A DNA stretch of 64,000 nt. It comes from UBA5448 sp045536965 (GTDB lineage: Bacteria > Bacillota > Clostridia > Oscillospirales > SIG627). The stretch is taken from NCBI GenBank assembly GCA_045536965.1, contig JAZSON010000021.1, positions 62,001 to 126,000 on the forward strand, in the 5' to 3' direction. Each line of letters opens with the position of its first letter. The stretch's first letter is position 1. The notes below the pieces were generated by a model. That model did not search any database and was not told the DNA's origin. It saw only the letters and a program-made list of their open reading frames with translations. The position numbers and the translations under genes are program-made. This document shows positions 27,287-36,608 of the stretch, one piece after another.

Positions 27287-29476
27287 TTGTCCCAAGATAT
27301 TTCCGCCCTGCTTGCCATGATTGCAGGCAGCGGCATTGCCTATAACGTAGATAAAATCAAAGACGCCTATGAGTTTTCCAAAGAACTTCACGAAGGACAA
27401 TTCCGCAAATCAGGCGAACCGTATATCACCCATCCGATAGCGGTCGCCGAAATCGCCATGTCCTTAAAGCTCGATACCGATGCCATTTGCGCCTGCCTTT
27501 TGCACGACACCTTAGAGGATTGTCCGGGAAAGGTTGAGCTCAATGACATTAAAAAGAGATTCGGTGATGATACTGCTTTGATTGTTGATGGTCTGACGAA
27601 ACTCATCGCGCTTCCCTATTCTGACCGCGACGAACAAAAGATTGAGAATCTCCGTAAAATGTTCTTGGCCATGTCCAAGGATTTGCGCGTAATCTTCATC
27701 AAACTGTGCGACCGTCTCCATAATATGCGCACCCTCAGCTCACACGACGAAGAAAAGCAACGCATCATAGCTTTGGAGACCATGCACGTTTATGCCCCTC
27801 TTGCACATCGTTTGGGTATCCACAAGATCAAAGCAGAGCTTGAGATGCTTGCCCTTTTATATCTCGATCCCATCGGATATAACGAGGTGAGCGAAGATAT
27901 CGACAGACGTTACGGTCAAAACAAAGATTTTCTCATCAAAGCCCAAGACCTGATTCGTCAAAAACTAAAAACACAATCCTTTGATTTTTCTCTCGAAGGG
28001 CGTGTTAAGTCCATTTACAGCATGTATAAGAAAATCTACAATCAACACAAGAGTTTTGACGAAATTTATGACTTTTACGCCATCCGTGTCATTGTCAACA
28101 CCGAGCTGGAATGCTATACAGTTCTCGGACTGATCCACGAGATGTTCAAATCAATGCCCGGTCGTTTTAAAGATTATATTTCCACCCCCAAGCCCAATCT
28201 CTATCGTTCTATCCACACCACCGTCATCGGTCGTGACGGCATTCCCTTTGAAGTACAGATCCGTACACGGGAAATGCACAACGAAGCCCAGTACGGCTTG
28301 GCCGCGCACTGGAAATATAAAAGCGGTGTAAAAAGTGAAATCGACATCGACAAAAAACTCCAATGGATTCATACACTGCTTGAAAACGATGATCACGTCG
28401 GAGATCCCGATGAATTCATCCGCCCCCTCAAAGTTGATATTTTCCAAGATGAAACCTTTGTTTTCACCCCCAAGGGAGATGTTGTGAACCTCCCCTCGGG
28501 CGCCACCGGTATAGACTTTGCCTATGCAATCCATACCCAAGTCGGCAACAAAATGGTTGGTCTGAAAATCAACGGCGCCATCGCTCCCATCGATTCCCAA
28601 CTGCATACAGGTCAAATTGTGGAAGTCATTACCTCCAACGCCACAAGAGGCCCGAAGCGCGATTGGTTGGATATTGTCCAGACCTCTGAAGCGCGAAATA
28701 AAATCCGCCAATGGTACAAAAAAGAACAGCGAGAAGAAAACATTCTTTATGCCAAGGGTGAAATTGATAAAACCTTCCGCAAACTCAAATGCAATTTAGA
28801 GGAAGCCCAAAGAAACGAGTTGCTTGCAACACTGGCAAAACGTCAAGGTTTCACCCAGGTCGATGAACTGTTAAACGCCATCGGATACGGCGGCGTTTCC
28901 ATGGAAAAGTTTGCCCAAAAAATCAAAACTGAGCTTGACCGCCTTGCTTCTGCCGATGTGACACAAACCACCATTCAAACCCTCTCGGAAAGCGCATCCG
29001 AGCATGCGGGCTTGAGCAGCGGCGTTATCGTGGAAGAACTGGATAATTGCAAGGTGAAATATGCCAAATGCTGCAACCCCCTTCCGGGCGATGCCATCAT
29101 TGGATTTGTCACCCGCGGCCATGGTATTTCCATTCATAAATACACCTGTACCAACGTGGTGGCAGGTCTTGCCGATCCCGAATCGAGAAACCGTTTTCTT
29201 TCGGCCAGCTGGACGAAAAAATCTCTTGAAACCATGGTGGCAAGCTTTGAATCGCAGATCAACATCTTAGCTGTCAATTCGGTCGGTTTGCTTGCTGAGG
29301 TTGCCAACGCCCTCGCCGATATGCACGTTGGCATTCTCTCGGTTTCCTCCCGCATGGTTGACGATGACCGCATCGTCATGAACATGACGGTAAAAACAAG
29401 AAATGCCGACCATGTCAATTCCATTCTTTCCAAACTAAAAAAACTTCCCGATATCACCCGCGTATCCCGCGCATAA
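27287..29476 (+). CDS. relA: bifunctional (p)ppGpp synthetase/hydrolase RelA/SpoT (Rsh)
   Basis: Makes and degrades the stringent-response alarmone. 729 residues from a TTG 5 bases after GAGGTGA; a GTG 3 codons earlier overlaps that site. The hydrolase HD domain is intact (HPIAVAEIA, CLLHDTLED), so hydrolysis should be active. The synthetase domain has DFYAIRVIV and KDYISTPKPNLYRSIHTT, then EVQIRT. TGS domain: VFTPKGDVVNLPSGATGIDF. A Cys/His-rich region (KYAKCCNPLPGDAIIGFVTRG) and a C-terminal ACT domain (SVGLLAEVANALAD) complete the long Rsh layout. The upstream recJ, and dtd downstream, is the usual clostridial order. Confidence 0.97.
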   Translation: MSQDISALLAMIAGSGIAYNVDKIKDAYEFSKELHEGQFRKSGEPYITHPIAVAEIAMSLKLDTDAICACLLHDTLEDCPGKVELNDIKKRFGDDTALIVDGLTKLIALPYSDRDEQKIENLRKMFLAMSKDLRVIFIKLCDRLHNMRTLSSHDEEKQRIIALETMHVYAPLAHRLGIHKIKAELEMLALLYLDPIGYNEVSEDIDRRYGQNKDFLIKAQDLIRQKLKTQSFDFSLEGRVKSIYSMYKKIYNQHKSFDEIYDFYAIRVIVNTELECYTVLGLIHEMFKSMPGRFKDYISTPKPNLYRSIHTTVIGRDGIPFEVQIRTREMHNEAQYGLAAHWKYKSGVKSEIDIDKKLQWIHTLLENDDHVGDPDEFIRPLKVDIFQDETFVFTPKGDVVNLPSGATGIDFAYAIHTQVGNKMVGLKINGAIAPIDSQLHTGQIVEVITSNATRGPKRDWLDIVQTSEARNKIRQWYKKEQREENILYAKGEIDKTFRKLKCNLEEAQRNELLATLAKRQGFTQVDELLNAIGYGGVSMEKFAQKIKTELDRLASADVTQTTIQTLSESASEHAGLSSGVIVEELDNCKVKYAKCCNPLPGDAIIGFVTRGHGISIHKYTCTNVVAGLADPESRNRFLSASWTKKSLETMVASFESQINILAVNSVGLLAEVANALADMHVGILSVSSRMVDDDRIVMNMTVKTRNADHVNSILSKLKKLPDITRVSRA

Positions 29477-29485
29477 GGAGTTTAT

Positions 29486-29989
29486 ATGAAAGCAGTCGTT
29501 CAAATTGTTACCTCGGCCATCCTTTCGGTTGATCATGTCAAAAAATGCGAGATTGGAAAAGGTTTGTTCATCCTGCTCGGTGTTACCAAAGAGGACACCG
29601 AAGCAGATGCCAGGGTTTTGGTTGAAAAAATTCTGCGACTTCGTATTTTCGACGATGAAAACGGCAAAATCAATCTTTCGATGCTTGATCCCTATATATG
29701 CGGTGATGCATTGATCGTTTCCAATTTCACCCTCTGCGCCAATACAGCCGCCAGCCGTCGTCCCGATTTTTTTGCGGCAGCATCTCCCGGAGAAGCGGAA
29801 GTGTTATATGATTATTTCGTTTCTTACTTTAAGGAAAAAGCCAAGTCGATTCTTGCGGAAGAATACCAAACCGATCGTCCCGTAAAGGTTGAAACGGGCA
29901 AATTCGGCGGTTATATGCAGATTGCCGCCAACAACGACGGACCGATCACCATTTGCATGGATACAAACGACTATAAGAAAAAAGTATGA
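29486..29989 (+). CDS. dtd: D-aminoacyl-tRNA deacylase Dtd
   Basis: Hydrolyses D-aminoacyl-tRNA as a proofreading step. 167 residues, slightly longer than the usual about 150, ending in a charged tail. The substrate pocket motifs appear as VSNFTLCA (usually SQFTL) and DGPITICMD (usually NGPVT), with IFDDENGKINLS as in the family. AAGGAG precedes the ATG. The stop overlaps the start of the next gene (ATGA). Confidence 0.93.
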   Translation: MKAVVQIVTSAILSVDHVKKCEIGKGLFILLGVTKEDTEADARVLVEKILRLRIFDDENGKINLSMLDPYICGDALIVSNFTLCANTAASRRPDFFAAASPGEAEVLYDYFVSYFKEKAKSILAEEYQTDRPVKVETGKFGGYMQIAANNDGPITICMDTNDYKKKV

Positions 29990-31413
29990 TCAACATTATT
30001 ACCGACGATAACAGCCGCCGTTTGGATGCTTTTCATCTTCTTTGTCTTTTGTTTGACAGAGAAAAAGATATAGAATTGCGCTTTTCTTTCAAGCAAGAAG
30101 GTGATCTGATCCGCTGTGTCGGCAAGTTACAAATCGAAAGCACAGACCACAACTTGCATGCCTGCATTTCGATCGCACGGCATAAAAGCGAAAAAAGCGC
30201 CAAAAACGCAGCGCTCGGAAAAGCCATCTTGGATGCTTGCGGGCAATCCTTGCCTTACGGATATTCGGTGGGTGTTCGTCCCGTGAAGGTGCCGCTGTTT
30301 TATTTAAAAAGCGGAATCCCCGACAATGAAATCGAGTCTTTTTTGGTGAGCGATTACGGCATGTCCCCCCGCAACGCCGAAATTTTATCCGCCCTTGCAA
30401 AAGAAGAACGAATGCTTGAAAAAACGGTCGATAAAAGGGATATATGTCTGTATATTTCCATTCCATTTTGTCCGACACGCTGTTCCTACTGCTCTTTTAT
30501 ATCCTCCGCTGCACCCAAGCATTTAAAGCTTCTACCCGAATATACCCGCTTGATTTGCGAAGAGCTTGATTATTTCGGCAACGTTCTTGAAAACAGCAAT
30601 CGCCGTGTTCGTGCCATATACATGGGAGGCGGTACACCCTCCACCCTTTCGCCCGAGCAATTCACATCCGTTTTTTCCACCCTTGCAAAATACTCTGTAT
30701 TTAACAACGTCGATGAAATCACGGTCGAATGCGGCAGACCCGATACGGTTTCGGAAGACAAATTGCGGGTATTAAGAGACTACGGTGTTTCCCGCATTTG
30801 CATCAATCCGCAAACCACCGACGATCACGTTTTAAAAACCATCGGCCGAAATCATACAACCGCCGATTTCTTTTCCTCCTACGCGCTTGCGCGCAAATTG
30901 GGATTCCAAACCATCAACTGCGATTTAATCGCGGGGCTTCCGAGTGATACCCTCGAAGGTTTTAAAAAAAGTGTCGAGGATATCCTCTCCCTCTCGCCCG
31001 AAAATATCACGGTACATACTTTTTCCGCTAAAAAATCCGCAACCCTCACAACAGAACATATCACAAATCAAACCGTCGCTACCACCGAATGGGTGGATTT
31101 TGCACGTTTTTCCTGTATAAATTCGGGATATCTGCCATATTATCTTTACAGGCAAAAAAACACCCAGTCTTCACTGGAAAACATCGGCTATTCCCTCCCG
31201 AAACACACCTGTTTATACAACCAACTCATGATGGAAGATATGTGCAGCATCGTCAGCGTCGGTGCGGGCGGTATCTCGAAACTGTTTTGTGAGCAGGACG
31301 ATCATTTAAAAATTGTGCGTGTAGCGGCCGATAAATATCCTTTTGAATACTTTGCCGACCAAGATAAGCAAAAAGAACACTTAAAACGTATCGCCGAATT
31401 TTTGTTGAGGTAA
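29986..31413 (+). CDS. hemZ: HemZ-type oxygen-independent coproporphyrinogen dehydrogenase (radical SAM)
   Basis: 475 residues. A 160-residue N-terminal domain precedes the radical-SAM core with the 4Fe-4S motif FCPTRCSYC and the SAM-binding MGGGTPSTLSPEQ. A C-terminal HemN-like region has the expected YYLYRQKN and VGAGGISKLF. This matches HemZ of Bacillus and clostridia. Haem-pathway activity is presumed by family; some relatives are haem chaperones. It overlaps dtd by 4 bases and is followed 4 bases later by the kinase gene, so translation is coupled. Confidence 0.88.
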   Translation: MINIITDDNSRRLDAFHLLCLLFDREKDIELRFSFKQEGDLIRCVGKLQIESTDHNLHACISIARHKSEKSAKNAALGKAILDACGQSLPYGYSVGVRPVKVPLFYLKSGIPDNEIESFLVSDYGMSPRNAEILSALAKEERMLEKTVDKRDICLYISIPFCPTRCSYCSFISSAAPKHLKLLPEYTRLICEELDYFGNVLENSNRRVRAIYMGGGTPSTLSPEQFTSVFSTLAKYSVFNNVDEITVECGRPDTVSEDKLRVLRDYGVSRICINPQTTDDHVLKTIGRNHTTADFFSSYALARKLGFQTINCDLIAGLPSDTLEGFKKSVEDILSLSPENITVHTFSAKKSATLTTEHITNQTVATTEWVDFARFSCINSGYLPYYLYRQKNTQSSLENIGYSLPKHTCLYNQLMMEDMCSIVSVGAGGISKLFCEQDDHLKIVRVAADKYPFEYFADQDKQKEHLKRIAEFLLR

Positions 31414-31417
31414 CGCC

Positions 31418-32326
31418 ATGTATTCTATCGATCCTACATTTTACGCAATTCAAAACGATCCGCACACTTTGATACAAAAGGCAGAAAAGCGCTATCAAAA
31501 CCGCATAGACGAATTGATTGCCAATATCCCTCCCTCTACGCGTTTTTTGGCGCTTGCGGGACCAAGTTGCTGTGGAAAAACCACAACGGCACACAGACTC
31601 ATTAATGCCTTTGAAAGTGTCGGGCGAAAGGTATATGTGTTGTCGATCGATGACTTTTTCCAAGGGGTAGAAAACGCCCCGTTAGACGATGAAGGAAAAC
31701 CTGATCTTGATCACATCGATCTGATTGACCGCCCCGAACTAAAAAAAGTCATCGATGGCTTTTGCCGCAAAGAGGTTGTACACATCCCCACCTTTAATTT
31801 TATCAAGCGTGCAAGAGAAGAAAAGCGGCAAGTGATCGATACAAAAGAGTATGATCTTTGTATCGTGGAAGGTTTGCATGCCCTTCACCCCCACTTTAAC
31901 GGTCTCATTCCGCAAGAAAGCCTCTTTTCGCTGTATGTAACGGTTGCCGATGCCTATTATCTCGGCGACAAGCCATTTTTAAGCATTCGCGAAACCCGTC
32001 TTCTCCGCCGCATGATACGGGATTATTATTGCCGCGGCGCTTCGCTTCCTTATACCTATCAGCTTTGGCGCAACGTAATCAAGGGAGAAAAGCGATTCAT
32101 TTACCCCTCGATCATTCAGGCTGATTGGCTGATATCCTCCTGCTTTATCACCGAGCCGCATCTCTTGGCACACGATGCCCTCCCCTTACTATCAAAAGTC
32201 GAAAAAGAGGAGGCACTGTACCCTCTCGCGCAAGTTTTATCTCAAAAACTGCAAAGCATACCACCGCTCTCCCCTGCGTTACTACCAAAAGATTCTCTCT
32301 TGAGAGAATTCGTCGGTCATCGATAA
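31418..32326 (+). CDS. nucleoside kinase of the phosphoribulokinase/uridine kinase family
   Basis: 302 residues. The P-loop AGPSCCGKTTTAHRL is followed by the YVLSIDDFFQG and IVEGLHALHP motifs of uridine-kinase-like enzymes. This is shorter than the clostridial version carrying an N-terminal TGS-like domain; only about 45 residues precede the P-loop. GAGGTAAC sits before the ATG. The exact nucleoside substrate is not determinable. Confidence 0.85.
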   Translation: MYSIDPTFYAIQNDPHTLIQKAEKRYQNRIDELIANIPPSTRFLALAGPSCCGKTTTAHRLINAFESVGRKVYVLSIDDFFQGVENAPLDDEGKPDLDHIDLIDRPELKKVIDGFCRKEVVHIPTFNFIKRAREEKRQVIDTKEYDLCIVEGLHALHPHFNGLIPQESLFSLYVTVADAYYLGDKPFLSIRETRLLRRMIRDYYCRGASLPYTYQLWRNVIKGEKRFIYPSIIQADWLISSCFITEPHLLAHDALPLLSKVEKEEALYPLAQVLSQKLQSIPPLSPALLPKDSLLREFVGHR

Positions 32327-32339
32327 AGGAGTGTTCATT

Positions 32340-34025
32340 TTGTCAAATTCCAATCGAAAAATTGCAAAACAAGGTTTTGTATCGGGCGCGTTTATTTTAA
32401 TGCTATCCAATATCATTGTTAAAATCATCGGCGCGGCCTTTAAAATCCCCCTTGTCAACAGCATCGGCACCGAGTCGATGAGTTATTTCAACTCCGCCTA
32501 CAATATATATATACTCTTTTACAGTGTTTCAACCGCAGGTCTGCCCGTCGCCATCTCACGCATGATCGCATCCAGTAACGCCAAAGGGAGAAAGACGGAA
32601 GTTAAGCGCATTTTCCGCGTTTCCCTCCTTCTTTTCACCGTGATCGGCGCCATCGGCACCGTTTGTATGGCGACATTTTGTCACCAATTTTCTTCCCTTG
32701 CCAAAAACCCCAATCTTTACCTTTCACTGCTCGCCATAGCACCGACGCTTTTCTTTATCTGCATTGTCTCGGCTTTACGCGGCTATTTTCAAGGTCTGCA
32801 AAACATGATCCCCACTGCCGTTTCACAGGTCATTGAAGCGGTGGGAAAACTTGCGCTCGGTCTTCTGCTTGCCAAATATGCCATCAGCGCGGGTATGAAC
32901 AGTTATCAAACCGCGGCCTTTGCCATTGCAGGCGTTACCATCGGTGTGATCGCATCGGCGGGATATTTGGCGCTTGCAAAAATGTGGGCAAAGAGCGATG
33001 CATATTTACCTGACACCGACACACAAACCCAATCTGCGCGTTCTTTGATGAAAGAGCTTGTTTGGATCGCCATTCCCATCACAGTCAGTTCCACCATCAT
33101 GAGTCTTTCGGGTGTTATTGATACCTTTGTGGTTGTTCCGCGCCTTCAGACCATTGGCTATGATCTGGAAACGGTCAACAAGTTATACGGAACATACACC
33201 TCCTATGCAGTGCCTCTTTTCAATATGCCCCCCAATCTGATCTATCCCTTTTCGATCAGCATTATCCCTCTCTTATCGGCTTACAACAGCCGCAATCCGG
33301 GTAAAACCGCCGTCAATACCATTGAATCCACCCTCCGCATCGCTTCCATCATTTCCCTCCCCTGCACATTCGGTCTTGCTGTTCTCGCAAAACCCATCAT
33401 CGCGCTTTTATATAAAAATGAAGTCCTCTATGTCAACGAGATCGGCGAAACCCTTTTGGCGTATGATTTGAGCGCTTCTCTCTTGATGGTTTTATCCGCT
33501 TCGGTTTTCTTTGTATCTATCATCGCCGTAACCAACTCCATCTTACAATCCTACGGCTTTGAAAAATACACCATTATCTCCACTTTGGCGGGTGTAGCGG
33601 TGAAGCTTCTTTCGTCCTACTTCCTCATCGGTATGCCTACGCTCGGCATCTACGGCACCCCCATTTCAACCTGCTTGATGTATATGACCATCATGCTGTT
33701 GAATTTCTACTATCTTGTACGATTTACGCGATTTAAGCCAAGATTGCGCCGCACCTATTTAAAGCCGTTCATCGCATCCGTTTTTTGCGGCGCGGCGGCA
33801 GGTGGCAGCTATTATGTCCTTTCCGCTTTTATCCATGCAAAAATCGCCACCCTGATCTCTATTATGATCGCAGGCGGTGTTTACATTGCGATGTTGTTAT
33901 TACTGCGCACCCTGACAAGCTCTGATATTATTTTGCTTCCAAAAGGAAGAAAACTGCAAGCTATGATGAAAAAATGGCACCTCCTCCCCAAGGAGGATGT
34001 TGAATCCAACGAAGAAATGGAATGA
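32340..34025 (+). CDS. spoVB: SpoVB/YabM-like polysaccharide flippase (MOP superfamily)
   Basis: 561 residues from a TTG placed 8 bases after AAAGGAG. About 14 hydrophobic helices; starts KIAKQGFVSGAFILMLSN, as in stage V sporulation protein B and related lipid-II or polysaccharide flippases. A conserved loop is FYSVSTAGLPVAISRMIA. It stands directly before mazG and the rqcP-yabP-yabQ-divIC block, matching yabM in Bacillus. A role in spore cortex precursor export is likely by position, but several paralogs often coexist. Confidence 0.87.
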   Translation: MSNSNRKIAKQGFVSGAFILMLSNIIVKIIGAAFKIPLVNSIGTESMSYFNSAYNIYILFYSVSTAGLPVAISRMIASSNAKGRKTEVKRIFRVSLLLFTVIGAIGTVCMATFCHQFSSLAKNPNLYLSLLAIAPTLFFICIVSALRGYFQGLQNMIPTAVSQVIEAVGKLALGLLLAKYAISAGMNSYQTAAFAIAGVTIGVIASAGYLALAKMWAKSDAYLPDTDTQTQSARSLMKELVWIAIPITVSSTIMSLSGVIDTFVVVPRLQTIGYDLETVNKLYGTYTSYAVPLFNMPPNLIYPFSISIIPLLSAYNSRNPGKTAVNTIESTLRIASIISLPCTFGLAVLAKPIIALLYKNEVLYVNEIGETLLAYDLSASLLMVLSASVFFVSIIAVTNSILQSYGFEKYTIISTLAGVAVKLLSSYFLIGMPTLGIYGTPISTCLMYMTIMLLNFYYLVRFTRFKPRLRRTYLKPFIASVFCGAAAGGSYYVLSAFIHAKIATLISIMIAGGVYIAMLLLLRTLTSSDIILLPKGRKLQAMMKKWHLLPKEDVESNEEME

Positions 34026-34026
34026 T

Positions 34027-34713
34027 ATGATGAAGAATTTTGAAGAAAAAGAAGTTTATACTTTCGAAGATGTCATTAAAATCTTAAAGGTTTTACGCGG
34101 CGAAAACGGCTGCCCTTGGGACAGAGAACAGACCCACAAGAGTATCCGCAACAACTTTATCGAAGAAGTTTATGAAGCGATCGAGGCAATCGACGGCGAA
34201 AACATCCCGCTTTTAAGAGAAGAATTGGGAGATGTATTGCTCCAAGTGCTTTTTCACACGGAAATTGCCGAAAGCGACGGGGAATTTACATTAAACGATG
34301 TGACCGATGAGTTGTGCCGAAAACTGATCATTCGTCATCCTCATATTTTTGCTGACGTCGTTGCAGACACTTCCGAAGAGGTCTTAAAAAACTGGGATGC
34401 CATCAAAAACAAAACCAAGGGACAAGATACCATTACTTCGGCCATGGAATCGGTATCTACCGCCCTCCCCGCTCCCATGCGTACAATCAAGCTCCAAAAG
34501 AAAGCAAAGTCCTTTTACCCCAATTCCAAGGACGATTCCCTGCAAACCGCTATACAAACTTTGTCTGAATCGGGTGATTTAGACTACGGAAAGATCTTGT
34601 TTGAAATCTGCAACGCGGCAAGAATCGACGGCGTTAATCCCGAAGAAGCGCTTGAAAAGTACAACGAACAATTTATTCGCACAATAAAAGGCATCGAAAT
34701 TTGTGCAAAATAA
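34027..34713 (+). CDS. mazG: nucleoside triphosphate pyrophosphohydrolase MazG (YabN-like)
   Basis: Hydrolyses NTPs to NMP and PPi. Motifs: LRGENGCPWDREQTH, then the Mg-binding EEVYEAIEAID and EELGDVLLQVLFH, and RHPHIFAD. The start is uncertain: the ATG at 34027 follows the spoVB stop by one base. An ATG 10 codons earlier directly abuts an AGGAGG with no spacing. The Bacillus counterpart has an extra N-terminal methylase domain (YabN), absent here. A terminator follows. Confidence 0.93.
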   Translation: MMKNFEEKEVYTFEDVIKILKVLRGENGCPWDREQTHKSIRNNFIEEVYEAIEAIDGENIPLLREELGDVLLQVLFHTEIAESDGEFTLNDVTDELCRKLIIRHPHIFADVVADTSEEVLKNWDAIKNKTKGQDTITSAMESVSTALPAPMRTIKLQKKAKSFYPNSKDDSLQTAIQTLSESGDLDYGKILFEICNAARIDGVNPEEALEKYNEQFIRTIKGIEICAK

Positions 34714-34721
34714 ACAATTAG

Positions 34722-34767
34722 AAATATTTATGCAAAAAAATATCTGTTTTTTCGTGCATATTTTTTT
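34722..34767 (+). terminator. terminator of the recJ-mazG operon
   Basis: A-rich/T-rich stem TATGCA-AAAAAA / TTTTTT-(CG)-TGCATA with a 2-base bulge, followed by TTTTTTT. Confidence 0.65.
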
Positions 34768-34776
34768 ATTTTCCTC

Positions 34777-34805
34777 TTGATAATACAAAAAGTCTATGTT
34801 ATAAT
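34777..34805 (+). promoter_or_regulatory. promoter for the HU gene
   Basis: TTGATA, 17-base spacer and TATAAT, about 48 bases before the HU ATG. Confidence 0.85.
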
Positions 34806-34853
34806 GGCTATAAATTAACCGTTACAAGCGGAACATTGAAAGGGGAAAATAAA

Positions 34854-35129
34854 ATGAATAAGACTCAACTTATCGAAACCATCGCTGCCGATCAGAATCT
34901 TAAGAAAAAAGACGCCGATTTGATCGTTACCGCTGTATTTGATGCTATTGCAAAGGCACTGAGCGACGGTGAAAAGGTTCAAATCTCCGGTTTTGGCAGC
35001 TTTGAAACCAAACTTCGCGGCGAACGCATCGGCCGCAATCCGCAGACCAAAGAAGAAATCAAGATTGCTGCTTACAAATGCGCAACCTTCGCTCCCAGCA
35101 AAAACCTCAAATCCTTGCTCAACCAATAA
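34854..35129 (+). CDS. hup: HU-family histone-like DNA-binding protein
   Basis: 91 residues, standard HU length. Starts MNKTQLIETIAAD; the beta-arm region carries ISGFGSFETKLRGERIGRNP and the C-terminus has PSKNLKSLL. AAAGGGG precedes the ATG; six further codons are open upstream. It is a single-gene unit with its own promoter and terminator, inserted between mazG and rqcP as in many clostridia. A nucleoid-compacting role is known from the family. Confidence 0.96.
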   Translation: MNKTQLIETIAADQNLKKKDADLIVTAVFDAIAKALSDGEKVQISGFGSFETKLRGERIGRNPQTKEEIKIAAYKCATFAPSKNLKSLLNQ

Positions 35130-35136
35130 TAATGAT

Positions 35137-35180
35137 ACAAGATTTATTCCACGCAGAAATGCGTGGAATAAATCTTGTTT
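35137..35180 (+). terminator. terminator after HU
   Basis: Perfect long stem ACAAGATTTATTCCACGC / GCGTGGAATAAATCTTGT with a 6-base loop and T-run. Some read-through is likely needed for rqcP, as no separate promoter is evident. Confidence 0.85.
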
Positions 35181-35192
35181 TGGAGTAACACT

Positions 35193-35441
35193 ATGAGATT
35201 AGATAAATATTTAAAGGTCGCTCGACTCATAAAAAGGCGCACGGTTGCCAAAAGTGCCGTTGAAACCGATCATGTGCTTGCCAACGGCAAAGCGGTTAAA
35301 CCCTCTTACGATGTCAAGGTCGGTGACATCCTTTCTCTTCGTTTTGGCGAACACTTGCTGGAGGTAAAGGTTCTTGCGCTTGCCGACCACACACTGAAAG
35401 CCGACGCCTCTTCTTTATACGAAATTATTACAAAAGAGTAA
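35193..35441 (+). CDS. rqcP: S4-domain RNA-binding protein RqcP (YabO)
   Basis: 82 residues from the ATG after TTGGAG. A single S4 fold: MRLDKYLKVARLIKRRTVAK, VLANGKAVKPSYDVKVGD. In Bacillus RqcP works with RqcH to add alanine tails to peptides stalled on the large ribosomal subunit. Position between mazG/HU and yabP agrees. Confidence 0.93.
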   Translation: MRLDKYLKVARLIKRRTVAKSAVETDHVLANGKAVKPSYDVKVGDILSLRFGEHLLEVKVLALADHTLKADASSLYEIITKE

Positions 35442-35492
35442 TCTTATCCTGCCGTCTTCATATACTGTATAAAAGAAAGGCGGGATGATTAT

Positions 35493-35765
35493 ATGAGCGC
35501 AAATCCAAACACACACAATGTAAGTCTGTTTGATCGCAAACGTCTGGAGATCGTCGGTGTTAAGGACGTAAAAAGTTTTGATGAAAGACAGGTCTCCCTT
35601 CTCACCGTGCTTGGCGAAATGCTTGTAGGCGGCGATAATTTACAGATTGAAAAACTGGATATGGATGCGGGAGAAATTCATTTAAGCGGCATGATCCACG
35701 CACTCCAATACACCGACGAGCAAACAGAAGATAAACGCGGGTTCTTCTCCCGTCTCTTCTCATAA
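35493..35765 (+). CDS. yabP: sporulation protein YabP
   Basis: 90 residues with the YabP/YqfC-fold pattern (HNVSLFDRKRLEIVGVKDV, then EIHLSGMIHALQY). Conserved in spore-formers and needed late in sporulation. A GGCGGG-type site precedes the ATG. Its stop shares a base with the yabQ start. Confidence 0.92.
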   Translation: MSANPNTHNVSLFDRKRLEIVGVKDVKSFDERQVSLLTVLGEMLVGGDNLQIEKLDMDAGEIHLSGMIHALQYTDEQTEDKRGFFSRLFS

Positions 35766-36247
35766 TGGAGCTTTACATATCGGAACAATGCCTGCAATTT
35801 TTACTTTGCGCCTTTTTGGGGTCGATTGCAGGAGTTATGTATGAAATCCCACGAATTTTAAGAAAATTCAAAGAACATCACTTTGCTTTCGTTTTCTTGG
35901 AAGACATGCTGTTTTGCTCGACCTTTTCTTTGATTTTCATTTGCATCTCTTACAGCGTCAGCGACGGTATTATACGTTGGTACTATTATGCAGGCGCATT
36001 TTTGGGATTTATTATCTACCGACTTTCACTGGGACGTATTATGCGCCGCATCACCCCCGCCATTATTACTGCGCTTGATAAATTTCTCCGCCTGATAAAA
36101 AGATTTTTTATCTATCCTATTGCAAAATCCATAAATACTGTTATAATATTTATAAAGAAAGTTTGTCGATTGGGTAAGTCTGTTCGATTGAAAAAAATGT
36201 ATCCCGAGCAGGTACAATCATCCAACGAAAACACCCGTTATTTTTAA
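35765..36247 (+). CDS. yabQ: sporulation membrane protein YabQ
   Basis: 160 residues with about three N-terminal hydrophobic helices (LLCAFLGSIAGVMYEIPRIL is the family opening) and a basic C-terminal tail. In Bacillus YabQ is required for spore cortex formation. Overlaps yabP by one base. Confidence 0.9.
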   Translation: MELYISEQCLQFLLCAFLGSIAGVMYEIPRILRKFKEHHFAFVFLEDMLFCSTFSLIFICISYSVSDGIIRWYYYAGAFLGFIIYRLSLGRIMRRITPAIITALDKFLRLIKRFFIYPIAKSINTVIIFIKKVCRLGKSVRLKKMYPEQVQSSNENTRYF

Positions 36248-36278
36248 GCCGTCCATCAAAAACACAAAGGATATAACC

Positions 36279-36560
36279 ATGAAAAAGAAATTCTCGTTCC
36301 TTTCAAAATTCACCTTTCTCTGTGTATTTTGTTTTATAGCCTTTTTAATTGTCTACCAGCATCTTAACAACCAAAATTTAAAAGATGATTTGGATACACT
36401 GAAAGAAGAACGGGATGCCTATCTTGAAACCATAGATTATTTGACAGCGAAAATTTCCGAAGAAGAGCTTGATCCCGAGCTGATCCGTTCTATCGCAAAA
36501 GAAAAGCTCAATTTCCGCGAGGAAGGCGTTATTATCTTCGCAAACAACCTCCCAAACTGA
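36279..36560 (+). CDS. divIC: septum formation initiator, DivIC/FtsB-like
   Basis: 93 residues: a basic N-terminus, one membrane helix (about 10-26), then a coiled coil (NLKDDLDTLKEERDAYLETI) and a C-terminal ARKxxY-like region replaced here by IAKEKLNFREEGVIIF. Part of the divisome complex with FtsL/DivIB. Last gene of the sporulation block, as in Bacillus. Confidence 0.9.
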   Translation: MKKKFSFLSKFTFLCVFCFIAFLIVYQHLNNQNLKDDLDTLKEERDAYLETIDYLTAKISEEELDPELIRSIAKEKLNFREEGVIIFANNLPN

Positions 36561-36575
36561 TTGATTTAAAAAATT

Positions 36576-36608
36576 CCCACGGTGAATTTTCACCGTGGGT
36601 TTTGTTTT
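36576..36608 (+). terminator. terminator after divIC
   Basis: CCCACGGTG / CACCGTGGG hairpin with a 6-base loop, then TTTTGTTTT. Confidence 0.9.

Noticed and set aside
34722..34853. Possible 6S-like or other RNA gene between mazG and HU
   Set aside because: The segment is explained by a terminator followed at once by the HU promoter and leader, with no room for a structured RNA.
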